The position numbers and the translations under genes are program-made. 64,000 nucleotides of DNA from Patiria miniata (taxonomy: Eukaryota > Echinodermata > Asteroidea > Valvatida > Asterinidae), in contig NW_024037074.1 of the NCBI RefSeq assembly GCF_015706575.1, positions 16,233,334-16,297,333 of the forward strand, given 5' to 3'. The notes beneath the pieces are model-generated. The model was given only the letters and a program-made list of their open reading frames with translations. It did not search any database and had not been told where the DNA came from. Position 1 is the first letter of the stretch, and each line of letters opens with the position of its first letter. Below, in pieces: positions 1 through 16,508 of the stretch.

Positions 1-223
1 GATTTCGAACTTTGCCCATTGTTATTGATCAACGTTTATTCAGTGTATGAAAGTCTCCATAAAAGAGGACCAGTAGTTTACCAGTCGCTGCTACACCAAA
101 CTTTGAACAGCATTTCTTCAATGCCCCTACCAAATTACAATTCAACATGAACATCACTAACATTTATTTGCGATTTATTAACATTCATTTGCCTGAAATT
201 ACTTCTAAATGATCCTCATGCAG

Positions 224-3200
224 GAACCGACAGAAGAGCAGAAAGCCTACCTGGAGAAGTTAGTCACCTCAGACTTGAGCGTACGAGACGTCTTGTCCCA
301 GTCTTACGACGGTATGATCGTGATCGCCTTGGCACTGAACGCATCGATTTCCGGGCTGGCCAAGCTGGACCCGCCTCGACGCCTGGAAGAGTTTCACTAC
401 GCCGATAGCGAGATGAGGGCAGTTTTCATGGGGGCAGTTGAACGAGTGGAATTCTACGGGGCCACGGTAAGTTTACCTTAATAATAGCTAGGTGGACATG
501 GGTCAGTGATGTAGTGGACCACAAGTCCTAGATCCTCACAAGTCCTCATAAGTCATCCAATCCCAAGTAAAGTCACAAGCTATTCAAATGAACTATGACA
601 AGGCACTTTCTTACTTTTTTAATTGTAAATCCCCCCTAGATATGTAACCTGACTTGTTTTAGTGGACTTGTGACTCCCGACAAACATTTTGATGGACTTT
701 TGATAGATTTGACTTCACCCTTGGTATGGGTACAGGGTTGGAAGGAATGGTGCGGTTTGGACCTGCATAATATCTAAGACCGAGACCAACATTGAGAATT
801 GTTGTACCCAAGACCGAGACATCCAGATATTTTGTGGATGTGTTTTAATCAGAGCAACATGTAAAAGTTTGCATTCCTGACCGAGAGGAAGAAGGCCTTA
901 CGTGTACATAATGCCATCATATCTAAATATTTCGTTAGTGCAAACATTCTTAATGATATCGGATTGAACCGGGAAAACAGTCTTACTTGACTCCCACCAA
1001 AATCTAGTGAGGATTGACTAAGTGAGCAAGCGAAAATCAGTCAAAAGGTAGAATTATTGACCTTTAAAATTTAAGGTCCAAAGTTTGACAATTTTCTTGT
1101 CCCCGCTACCTTGGTATTTTCCATTCAAGTTTTAATAAGAAGAACTTCAAACGACTTTTTACTATTTGTTGGGTAGGTAGTTTGCTATTCTTAATTACCC
1201 TTGGAGGACGACTGCAAGAGGAGTGCATCAGAATTATAAAATCATACATGTCAGATGTAGCAGCTATAACACAAGTGGACCCTAACTTTACAGAACGACC
1301 CTTACGTAGACTGTTTGAAGTCTGGCAGAATAATTGTTCCTTGCTAAAATTTGCAAACATTTTTTGATTAAACATCAACAACATATTCTTATCGGTGAGT
1401 GGTTATCTAAATTCAAATTAAAGCGATGGCTGCTGAGCAGATGTAGGCCTACGTATTGATTTCTTTCGAACTACCAATGATTGGTTAGCCGACAATTCGA
1501 GCCTGTGCAACAACAAAATTGGCCTCTCGATTGATTCTGCTTCCCTCGCACGTGTTTAACCAGATTGCACAATAAATTTCATGTGTCACACGACCTTGAT
1601 AATGAAAAAAGACTTTCATCTCAATAATTGTATTTCATGGCTTTTAGGTACAGATGGGCGCGAAATTGGAACAATCGATTTTGTGATTTTACGGATACAA
1701 ATGATGACCTTTACTGGATTGTTATGGAAATCACTTATTTTTTACAGTGCATGAGAGAGTCAAGGTACATTGAGCGGTCTTAAGTTTTAAAATATAAACA
1801 ATATATATACTTTGAAATATAGGCTACATATAGTAATATAATGCTAACATTGGCTAACAATGTCACACATTCTTTCGTACATAACAACACGAATGATTGA
1901 ATGGTTGGAACTTAATTGAGGCCCATTTTTACTTCAGTTTAAATATTCTTTTTTAGTTATCAGTTATATATGTCAAATCGCTGTTCTAGCTCCGTTACCC
2001 GGACGTCCCATTCGCGTCTTCAAGATTATCCGGTTGGTTTTTTTAGTTCCACTTGCTCTTCGTAATGCATGTCAGAGCATTCTCCTGACAACACAAAAGT
2101 ACATCACAGAGCCACCGCCTCGACAAATTCATCTCATCGATCAGAAGGAAATGTTATCCTGCATGATAGGATCGAAAGTCTATATCAATATTATGTCCAA
2201 CTGACGTATGTTTCTGTTAGGTGTACGTGTCTTTCCTACCGACTGGCGATGAGGCAAGATCTAAAGGTGTTGGCGTTTTGTTTTTATCGCTTCTGTCTAT
2301 AGAGTCAATTTTCACTGGACGAAAACGCTGCGAGGACTGGGGAGTCTCTACGTGTTGTCGTCAAACAGTTTCAGAGCACGAAAGGTATTTATGTTTCCTC
2401 ACACTGATTACTATGTACTCCTTGTTTCTCTGGACACGACCCCCCCCCCCCCCCCCCCCCCCGGCAGCGGTGTTAATTGCAAAAGAGGAAATCAAATTTG
2501 TATCTTATTTGATGACCACTCCACGAGCTAATGAAATGGTCGCCTGTCGGCATGTCGACGCCAGAGATACAACTCACCTCCACTGTGTCTACATTTTGAA
2601 ACAGCACTTGAATCTATCCCCGATCAAACAGGAGGGCAAAGAAAAAAAGGAAAAACAATCGATGCCTATCTTTGTTGGAATGCAGTGTATAGGGTCCTCT
2701 CACTTGTGTTAGAGCAAACACTGACGTGTTGGACTTTATACTCCCGTTACCGACCGAGGCAGAGAGCATGGGAGGGGAGAGAAACGTGGGCGGGGAAGAA
2801 GTCTGGGTGGGGGGTATAAAGGGCGATAATGACAATCGGCAACAAGAGAAAAAATAATACGATATGAAGTGATGGTTCTGGACTTTGGCGGTTTTCGGAC
2901 TTATCAAGGTAATTTTCGAGGCATGGTTTTCAGAAGATTTTGGAAAAGTTCATTGCCGAGAAAACAGTAAAAAAATGTCCAGGGAGTTTTGGTGAATTTA
3001 CTTTGAAATTTGCGACAAAACTCAACGTATGGACATTTTCAGATAAAAAAGTGTGAAGTGTTGTCGGATGACAATCAGAAACCGAGTGGGGTAATTGGAG
3101 GCACATATTCAGGGGTAATATACTCTCTCGGAGTACAGAATATAACATTTTGTCAAAGGGTAGTAAGAAATTCTTTGTTTAGTATTAAGGCAGTCAAAAC

Positions 3201-6200
3201 TAGCTAAGATACCTTCGGAACCATGCTGAAGATTGATAGATCTCAATATTATTTTATTGTGGCGTGTGATTTGCGTTTGTACAGCTCGTGACGCCGCGTA
3301 CGCTATCCTGATCATGATCTGCAAATGCCGCCAAAGTGAGAGTTGTTTTTATGGCATATTCATTCGTACCGTGTATAGTCGCCTCGATATTGACATTTTC
3401 GGTAAATCTGCTCCCGGCGTAATCCTACCCTAATAACCTTTTTACTCCCGTCGTGATTGTGGGAAATCCGTGACACGATTTCACCTGTGTCCTATAATAT
3501 GCTCTTACACTGCAGTGAGCAAAGGAACCGCACTTATCAAGCTAATGTAAGCAGGGATCACGCGCGCGTAAAACTTGTAAGTACCAAAAACCACCAACTT
3601 GAGAGTTCGGTCACGAAGGATTAGCGACTATTCACATAATGTTACATTTGGCAGTCGCGTGACAAACCTCCATTTCAAGGCTTCCCCTAATTTTGTGCCA
3701 TAGCTACATTTATTTCACCACTAATCCCATTTTATGACCGTTCCTCGTACATTTTATGGTGATGCTGTTTCAAAGTATCATCCAGTTTCCTGTACACATT
3801 TTAAAATTCTCCATTAAATATTATACACCATTAGTAAACCCTCGACATTTCCACCACTTCCAATCTGTGTGAGTCAATACCAGTTTTATGTGTGCTTTTG
3901 TTTAATGATCATGGTCTTTCCCCTGCAATACGACCGTGATCGCAGACGACCCAATGAAGCGTGTTTTACTGCTGGAAAACCCGGGGCAGGAGACGCGCTT
4001 CACCCGTATCGCCAACAACACGTTCGTGTGGCCAGGTACGTTATTAGTCGCTGCAGAGTTCGTTTTACGACCGTTTTATTTGATGACACTCTGCCTTGTT
4101 GGATTAATTAAGTCTGCGGTTCCTTTTAGTTCAATAAAAGTCTCTTCTTTTGATATTAATTAAAGTACCTTCGTAGTTCAACAACACTGAGTGAATCAAT
4201 ATTTACTACTCGTTTGCTATTGGCCAAATACGTCTAATGACGTCAGACTGCTGACTTTAAAGTGTTAACAGGAAAGTACATTGTATAGATATTAAACAAT
4301 ATTTACATGGATATAAGCATTTGTTAATTATGTTCTTTCAATATTATACTTCAGCCTTTCTTGCAGAAAAATCTTTCAGCCAGAAAAACGTTTGATTTTC
4401 ACAGGAGAAGGCCCTCCCGTTGACGGTAAAACGTTCCAGGAGCAAGTCATCGTGACGTCACTGAGTCTGCGCATTGCGGTGGCCGTGGTCGGTACAGTGG
4501 GCGTGGCCATCGCTGTCTGCTTCGTCTATATCAACGTGCGCTACCGGAATAGGAGGTATTCGCTGATTTCATTGGTTGGTAAAAAAAAAATCCTAATGTT
4601 CATATCGGAAGTCTACCATCTGCCGCAGCGGCAGAGAATTCATTGCTTTTAATGCTCAACCTGTGGTGTTTTGAGTGGACACCACGGAAGAAATTACTAA
4701 ACTTTTACTGCTTGGAGACTCTTGATTCGGTGGACGAATAGTCCTGCCCCTTTGTGCTATCCTTAGCAACCAGATGGCGACTGTGCAATGCGATGAAGCC
4801 TGTGGCCACTACCAATAATGAAGACTAGTGAAATACGACTTGGCTTACGGTACCAATCGAGATGATCGTGGCGATAACTCGAAACGCACGTCATCATGTT
4901 GCATTCTGATTTCCCTGTGTTGCATAATGGCCAATATCCTTAGGCACGTCGTATAATCAAGAAGGGAAAATAAAATGTTGAAAAAACTTTGCGTGGCTAT
5001 AGTGACAATAAGGCGATATCAAGTAATGCTTTCGAGTCTCAGTTTGGTCTAACTACAGGGAAAATGCGTGAAATTTTTTTACCCTGCACGTAAAGCGTAT
5101 TTTAAATTAGCGTGTTTTCGATGGCCTAAATACCCAACTTGGGCGTACCTTTTTGCATAGTGCGTTACACCGTTCAGTCTGCTATTCGCTGAACTGAAGC
5201 TTTCTGCTTAATGTTTAGATGCAAATCTAGATGCAAATCCCAGACATGCTAAACGATGCTTTTTGGAATAAACCTTTATTTTAACCACATTAAGGCGAAG
5301 TTTTGAGGTACTTCCAAACTCATAATTTCAATTTCAGTTTACTAAAGTGTGCGTGTCAAGAGGATCCTTATGGAACTTAAACCTGTGGTAGCTGGTTCTG
5401 CTGTAAAACCATGTAAACTTTGACATTTTAGTCGGCAATTTGAAAATGTGTCCTTTGAAATCCAGGGCGATAAAGATATCCAGTCCCAAGATCAACAATT
5501 TAACAGCGGCGGGAGGACTGCTCCTCTACGGTTTCGTCTTCGTCTATAGTATCGATTCCCCGGATTTTTCGGATGCCACGATTATCGTTCTTTGTCACGT
5601 AAGTATTCAAAATGGCCTAAAAGGTTGCTAATTCAGTACCGATTCTTTCGGTGATCGTTCTTGTCGCGGTGAGTTTGCAAACTTCGTCAGCCTTGAATTA
5701 ACGAGTTTAATGTGAAAACTAACTCACTGTGTTTCCACCCTTGTTTCCTCCTTAGGTTTCCACCTTTCTCCTCTGTGTGGGCTTCTCACTGGCCTTCGGA
5801 GCTCTCTTCATGAAGACATTTCGTATCCATCGCATCTTCACTAAGGCCGTCACGCAGCTGAAGAAAGTTGTATGTATGATATGGCGCCCTACTGCTTTTG
5901 TTTTCTTTAAATGTTGACCGCCATTTTGTTCACAATTGCGCATATACGCCTCCCGTAGTTAGAAAGAGGTGCTGATTTTAGATGTTGGTGATGTCTGTTA
6001 ATTATTCACAGTTTTGAATAGTTGCACAAACAGTTTACGTCTTAACATTGAAAATTGCTGACTAAAATAACAAAACCTGACATTAAATGAAATCTTTATT
6101 GTAAAACAGGAGACCGTTGCTAGATTAGTCAGTGTTTGGTAACCAGACTTTTTAAAGCGAATGTGAAGTGTGGGCCTAGGTACATTTTTTCTGGTCTGGT

Positions 6201-7787
6201 GCCTTGCAGGAGCTTCCAGACAGACGACTGATCATGGGGACGTGCATTCCTGTGGCAGTAGACATCGCCATCATAGTCCTTCGACTCGCTGTCGATGACG
6301 TCACAGTCCAAACGATGTCTAAAGACGCAGAGGTAGGCATGTCTAGGGATGCAAGACCCAGTCAAGATTGGTATGCAGTCCTTGTCATTTTTATTGGTTA
6401 TAATAACGATCTCATTTTTTTTGGTAACGCAGGAAGATACCAACCAGCCGGGGAAAGAAATCTTTTTCGTTCCCGTTCGGAAATTTTGCTGGTCCGAGAA
6501 TCAGTTGTACTTCATGGGAGCCTTGTACGTGGCCAAGGGAGTCCTGCTCGCCTTTGGGATCTTCCTAGCCTGGGAGACTCGACCAATCACCGTCGCCGAA
6601 CTAAATGACAGTAAGTCACTCCTTGAAAACTGTTGTTTGATTGGCCAGTTGGCGTACTTCGCACTTCAATTCAGCAAAGAACTGGAGATCCATGTTTTAG
6701 ATCGCCACAATTTCTCCAGCTATAAGTGGCAAAATCTTTCACTTCTGTTTCAGGTAAATATCTTGCGATGTCAGTTTACATCGTGGCACTAACGGTCGCC
6801 ATTACCGTCCCCGTGGTATCCTTAAAAAACGATGACGTCAACTTCAATTACGTCATTGTGAGCGGCGCTGTCATCGTTGCCACTACGGCTGTTTTGTGTC
6901 TGGTGTTTTTACCGAAGGTGGGTTTTTTTTGTAAATAGGACTACTGATTGACATTGGGAAAAGTATGATGTTGTAAACACAACTGGCTAAATGTCAGTAG
7001 ACTTCTTTGTAAATCACAATCTCACAAAATCACTCTGTCCTTAGAACTCATGTTATTACAAAATGTATACGACATTTTTAGAACTTGATGACAAATTGCA
7101 TTGAAATTATACATTGAAATAGGAAATTGCATTTTTGTGTCTTTCACTGATGTTTTCTCCATTCGTATTCGTATTTGTAAGGTGATTCTGTTTGTGCGCA
7201 CCAAGGACAGGGACTTGTCAATCACCATGATGAAAGCAAACAAATTCTCGGGAAGCACCGTCCGATCGTTCCGGCAGGCCGATTCGCGAACGGACAGGCT
7301 GGCTACCTTATTACAGAATGTAAGTATGGGAAGTAGATGGGCCGCATTCCAAAGATTTCCGTTTAACTGTTATGGACGCTTTGTCATCTTATATTCAACT
7401 TGATGGTTGTGTTGGTGGTGATGGTGGTGATTGCAGTGACTGTGTTTCAAACTATATATTAAATCACTTTTTTAGCTTCAGGCTTCTCTCCTATTAATAT
7501 TGGGTTTTTGCCCTCCATTTCACGTACTTTATTGCAAGCATTGTTTGCTGAGGTTTTGTCTCGGAGTTCATGCGAGTGCAACACCGAATATTCAGTAGTT
7601 GAAAAAGTTAAGTTGGTAAGAGGCGAAACCCACTAACAAATTTATATCTTCCCAACACAAAATTGTACCGTAATTCCTCTCTGTTTTGCAGAAACTGCAG
7701 CAACTGGAGCTGATGAAGCAAGACTTACACTCCATGGTGACGCAGGAGGAGTCCAGGACGATAAACACGGACGAAACAACGGGATAA
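224..7787 (+). CDS. GABA-B receptor-like class C GPCR, 3' part (5' end outside window)
   Basis: Metabotropic receptor of the GABA-B family, which couples ligand binding in an extracellular Venus-flytrap domain to G proteins through seven membrane helices. Exons: 224-466, 2221-2266, 3946-4035, 4405-4555, 5466-5598, 5756-5869, 6210-6332, 6433-6610, 6754-6917, 7182-7319, 7692-7787. Phases agree throughout and give 491 residues. The first exon is the end of the flytrap lobe (YDGMIVIALALNASI, then EFYGAT). The membrane part opens at VTSLSLRI and shows the family landmarks VRYRNRR, KISSPKINNL, FGALFMKTFRIHRIF, LAWETR and VLFLPK-like VFLPK. The 46-bp exon 2221-2266 (VYVSFLPTGDEARSK) rests on phase and position only. 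The tail is short, ending in a leucine/glutamine-rich segment (RLATLLQNKLQQLELMKQ) that could form a coiled coil. It is much shorter than vertebrate GABBR2 tails. The subunit type (1 or 2) cannot be decided without the missing N-terminus. Confidence 0.88.
515..690. repeat. Dispersed repeat, copy 1 (ACTTGTGA / CACAAGTC motif with CATTCAAATGA core)
   Basis: In the intron after the first GABA-B exon. It is dense in CACAAGTCC, CAAGTCATCC and GACTTGTGA, and contains a core reading CTATTCAAATGAACTATGAC followed by AAGGCA. Near-identical cores recur in two SPAG16 introns at 21361-21405 and, inverted, around 22240-22290. It is an unnamed repeat family; no coding capacity is seen. Confidence 0.6.
2440..2462. 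repeat. Poly-C tract (23 C)
   Basis: Uninterrupted run of C in the intron between the 2221-2266 and 3946-4035 exons of the GABA-B-like gene. Other long C or G runs lie at 8524-8538, 15415-15423, about 24186-24218 (CCCCA units), about 29905-29919 and about 48540-48564. Confidence 0.9.
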
Positions 7788-9288
7788 GAGATACACCTCG
7801 AAAGAAAGAGCAAAGGCAACAACAACTTGAACAATCAATCACGGTCGTGTCTTGTTGAACACCCAAAACACGTTTGGTAGACGTTACAATGAAAGATTTT
7901 GACTGTTTGGATTGTTGGTGACGCCAGGATTTCAGGTTTCACGGACAGGTTTCCTTCGTACAGGTTACTTCATCAGATTTGTCTTCGTCGTCGGGTCCGC
8001 CTCCACTTCCGTGGCCTTTCTTTGTATCATCTGAAAGAGAAACATTTTCGAGTTGGATTAAGAACTTGAGTTATTGTACAGCACCCTCACGCGACTGTAG
8101 AAGTCAGATTGCACCGGGCTGGATAATATCAAATCGATGCATGTGGTTAACATACAGCCAGACGTTGAAATGGCGAGTTCGGTAGTTATAGCTCAAATAC
8201 TCAAACAATAAAATAAGACCAAAGCTTATGCGAAGAAGACTGGTTACTTTTCTTTTACATTTTATTGCATTCGTAAGGGGGGGGGAACAAGGATATAAAT
8301 GGGAAGATGTGTACTACTGACATTGCCGTAGAGATGTTTTGACTTGAGCACGAAGGTCATGCTTTGCGCTGTTCGGACAACTCTGAGAACTTTTACCGTG
8401 TCTAATAACTACTCTGTGGTTAATGTAGTACGAGCAGCGTTATAGACATTAAAAGGAAAAGTGCACAGCGTGCACTCGGGTGATATTGCTGCCAAATTCA
8501 CTTGAAAATTAATTGTGTTGTAACCCCCCCCCCCCCCCATCCCGCAAGAACAAAAAATGTATTTTTCAGAACATGGGATTGGTACATGTACATGGACGCA
8601 TGGGCTTCACAAAATAAAGTAAACAAATTGTCCACTTTGTACTTACTAACGAGTTTGACTCAGATTCTCTGAGATTGAGGACACAGATGATCCTTTATTC
8701 GGATTCTTGGAGATGAAATTGTTTCATTGTTAGGCCCTTAGCGTGCGGAATGAATGACATTTATGTCATAGTATCAATCGCGAACGTTTTGTTGTGAAGG
8801 AAGGGAAGAAAGTTAAGAACAAAATAATGGTAGCTTTTCTTCCGTTTGTAGCATAGCACATTGACTTCCTCAACGGGTGTTTTTCCATTTACTGTTGAGT
8901 TATGGTTCCATTTTTAAAATCATCTTGATTTTTCTTTTACCTATGAACCAGAAGAAAAAAAATGACAATAAAGCTAAGGCCAAATCTGCACAAGTCCAAA
9001 AGTGTGGTTTCAATTGTTAGTGCGAAATAAAATTTAGACGACAAGGAAAATAATCCTTTTACGGTAGGCCTATGTGACGTTGGTTCATGCAATGTTCAGT
9101 TGCAATAGCTGGCTGAAGTTGGAGGATGAATGAATGCGATCTTGTTATGGTTTTCACGACTACAAACTTACAACTGATTCTGGTACAAAGACATCAAGGT
9201 ACAGGCAATCTTCGCTTATCCATTCGTCGATCGGCACGACAGCCAAGGTGCGATTCTGCGGACAACAGTCGCCTGCACGAATCGTGTT
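7788..9288. other. 3' UTR and intergenic stretch, no gene seen
   Basis: Contains the likely 3' UTR of the GABA-B-like gene up to about 8230, then AT-rich sequence with a G run near 8278 and a C run at 8524-8538. I saw no coding exon, RNA gene or recognisable repeat in it. Confidence 0.5.
8207..8212 (+). terminator. AATAAA polyadenylation signal of the GABA-B-like gene
   Basis: Exact AATAAA about 420 bases after the stop at 7787, the first such hexamer downstream. Further AATAAA copies near 8613 and 8965 are alternatives. Confidence 0.45.
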
Positions 9289-9545
9289 TTAGTTTAACTC
9301 CCCGAACGATGGACGGCCCAGCGGTGCAGGCAAAAACCGCTTTCGCCCGACCGGCGGCTGGGCGTACGGTATATACCCAAGGTAGGCGTCCACGGTCCCT
9401 CTCAGCCCGAGAACATCGCCGAGGAAAACTCCAGTTTCTTTCCAGTCAGCTTGCCGTACGCGGCGGTGATAGTGGGTGGGTCTGCAGTCGTATGGACAAC
9501 AACTGCGCAAATTATGAAAAATGCGGTTCCCTTTAGGTTTGACAT
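9289..9545 (-). pseudogene. Broken first exon of a cholinesterase/carboxylesterase, inverted relative to the intact gene
   Basis: Read on the minus strand from an ATG at 9545 there is a signal-peptide-like start (MSNLKGTAFFIICAVVV), then AAYGKLTGKKLEF, matching the intact neighbour's SQGRIVGKTVEF. The frame then shifts by one base near 9435, and homology resumes in another frame as LGLRGTVDAYLG, then IPYAQPPVGRKRF, with one extra codon before IPYAQ. A stop follows shortly after FGEL. Traces of the next segment may continue to about 9250. None of the downstream esterase exons (HGGAF, GQSAGS) was seen on this strand between 7.8 and 9.2 kb. It looks like the dead remnant of a head-to-head duplicate of the gene starting at 10276. 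A sequencing error could explain the single frameshift but not the early stop and missing exons. Confidence 0.75.
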
Positions 9546-10275
9546 TATCTCAAAGTGGGTATCCAAAATGCAACCAAGAATAACTCACGGGAAGTCTATA
9601 ATTATGCTCCAAAATAATGCACATGGACATAAACGGATATAAACACAAGCTTGAGTTTCCTACAAGGATATTGGGTTTTGAACTTTGCGACCTGTGTGGT
9701 TGGACTTCCTTTGTTTAAGTATATTGACGCTTTCTATCTACTAGTTCAGATTAGCTGCTGAAAAGGCCTTCTTCTTCTTGTTTTTTAAAGGAAATAGGCG
9801 ACTTAAAATTATAATTCTATTCGACGGTGGTTTTCTTAGTGCAAATTTTCAACAGATCATGAGTTAATGCAGTGCTCAGAAAAGGCAATCAAAGAATGAA
9901 CTTGGATATGCTGAAATTGTCATAAAGTACTTGTCGCTCCACATTCTAAATGCACGGGTCTCTGTTTAATATCTCAACAGATAAAAAAGCGCAGTGTTGT
10001 TTGTGAATATTGATTAAGCAGGAAAAGATTTCCATATAAGGTATTGCACAGGGTTTGGTGTATTATTTTCTCTAACCAGGTGAAGGTCAAAAGCATATTG
10101 TGCCGCTTGCGAATGCCATACAAAGCCAACTAAAGAACGGTGGAAAGGACTTTGCACCAGTGCTTCAATGCACCAGTTCATTGTTATCCGAAGTGTTGGA
10201 GGCATTTAGCACGCATATAGGCTCGGATTTACCTTGGATAGGTTTATAGGTACATTTGAAAGCGAAAACTTCACA

Positions 10276-15156
<4,881 letters not shown>

Positions 15157-15533
15157 TGAGATAGATGGACCATTCCGAAAAAAATAACACTTCGGTGTAG
15201 GCCTACGTATCGCTGGCGATTGAAATATATTTTGCCCATTAACCTGGACTCGGTTTCGCCGAATTAGTAGACAGTAGACTACGAAGTTTGAGTGTAAGCT
15301 CAAGTATAGGTTCTTTTTTAGTGTGAATCGAAAGAAATAACAGAGGCGTGCGTGCATAGTGTCAGTTTGAGGCCACCGTGCACGTGGCTGTATCATTGTT
15401 TGAACTTTTTTTCGGGGGGGGGGCGGGTGGGGGTTGTTCTAAAAGAAAAAAAATATTCGAGCTAGTGTTAGAGAAGTGTAATGGCTATTACTTTTTAATT
15501 GTGTAAATACTGTTTCTTTTTAATTTGATTTCG

Positions 15534-15539
15534 AATAAA
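15534..15539 (+). terminator. AATAAA polyadenylation signal of the esterase gene
   Basis: Exact AATAAA 378 bases after the stop at 15156, followed by a T/G-rich stretch as expected downstream of a cleavage site. Confidence 0.6.
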
Positions 15540-16508
15540 CGAGACGTTCTCGATACATTTTGTTCTGGCGGCCCACTTGTGTTTTTCTCACTGAACTATT
15601 ATTAATCTTTCAGATAGGCCTAAGTGTTTGTCTGTTTGAATAACCATTTCTCCATGGCATAACCCAGTCCTCCCTTCACTCCAAGAACTGAGAAGAAACT
15701 GCCGCTCATGTTAAAAACACCTGTCATATTACATGTATTTTGTTTTGATAACGGTTGGACCATGGAGAGGACTAATTTGCAGCTACACTCTAGTGTCGAA
15801 AATTCTCAAATAAGGCCCATCAGAAAAAGCGCACGCACCGCACGGTGGCGCTATATGCGTTCAGTGGCATGTTTTATGGTTCAATGACCCCAGAACCAAC
15901 CTCGTCCCCAGTGCTTACTTTATTTCCAACCGCGTTTCCAATAGTAAACCCTGGATAGGAAACTTTCTTCCTGTATCCTGATTGGATACCGCAATTGGCT
16001 AGTAATGGATTTTTATCGTGTACTTGGTGCTATATATTCACAACGTGCAGTACGTGTTTTCGCGATCATTCGTCCACGCCTTCTCGAAAATACTAATTTC
16101 CTTTCCAATTTGCTCATATTAATATGAAATATGATACTGCATGTTGTCTTGATAAGATTATAACAGTTTGATTTCAAAAATCGTGTTTTCGTAACTCACT
16201 CCGTGCTCGCGCTGCTACGAATTGACTCTGTTTTTACCCCAGACACCGCATACAAAAACAAACGCTAATGTGTAACGCATATCCAGGCACCAGACTGTTC
16301 TCATTTGCATACGTGTGCAAAAATCTTGCACATGCAAATGATCCAATACCAGGGTGAGAGAGCAGGTAGTGGTGGGCGCGTACTGCTCGACACCCTGGGG
16401 ACGAGGTTGCCCCAGAACGCATAGCAACACAATAGTCAGGTTACCGTGCAATAAGCAGTACAAAGAGTCAGGGTACCCGACTGAGCAACAAACTTTTTAG
16501 AAAACAAC
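15540..16508. other. Intergenic stretch between esterase and SPAG16
   Basis: Tail-to-head spacing of about 1 kb. The proximal 250 bases before 16509 carry promoter-like motifs (see 16302-16340). The rest shows no coding exon; one TAGGCCTA octamer lies at 15615. Confidence 0.5.
16302..16340. promoter_or_regulatory. Inverted pair of POU/Oct octamers upstream of SPAG16
   Basis: ATTTGCAT at 16303-16310 and ATGCAAAT at 16332-16339 face each other, each extended by a TGTGCAA / TTGCACA arm, forming an imperfect inverted repeat about 170 bases before the SPAG16 start codon. A CCAAT box follows near 16344. The motifs are plainly visible; their use as a promoter is inferred from position. Confidence 0.4.

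Noticed and set aside
1106-1394. Overlapping 60-90 codon frames on both strands in the GABA-B intron
   Set aside because: No splice sites in phase with flanking exons and no recognised homology.
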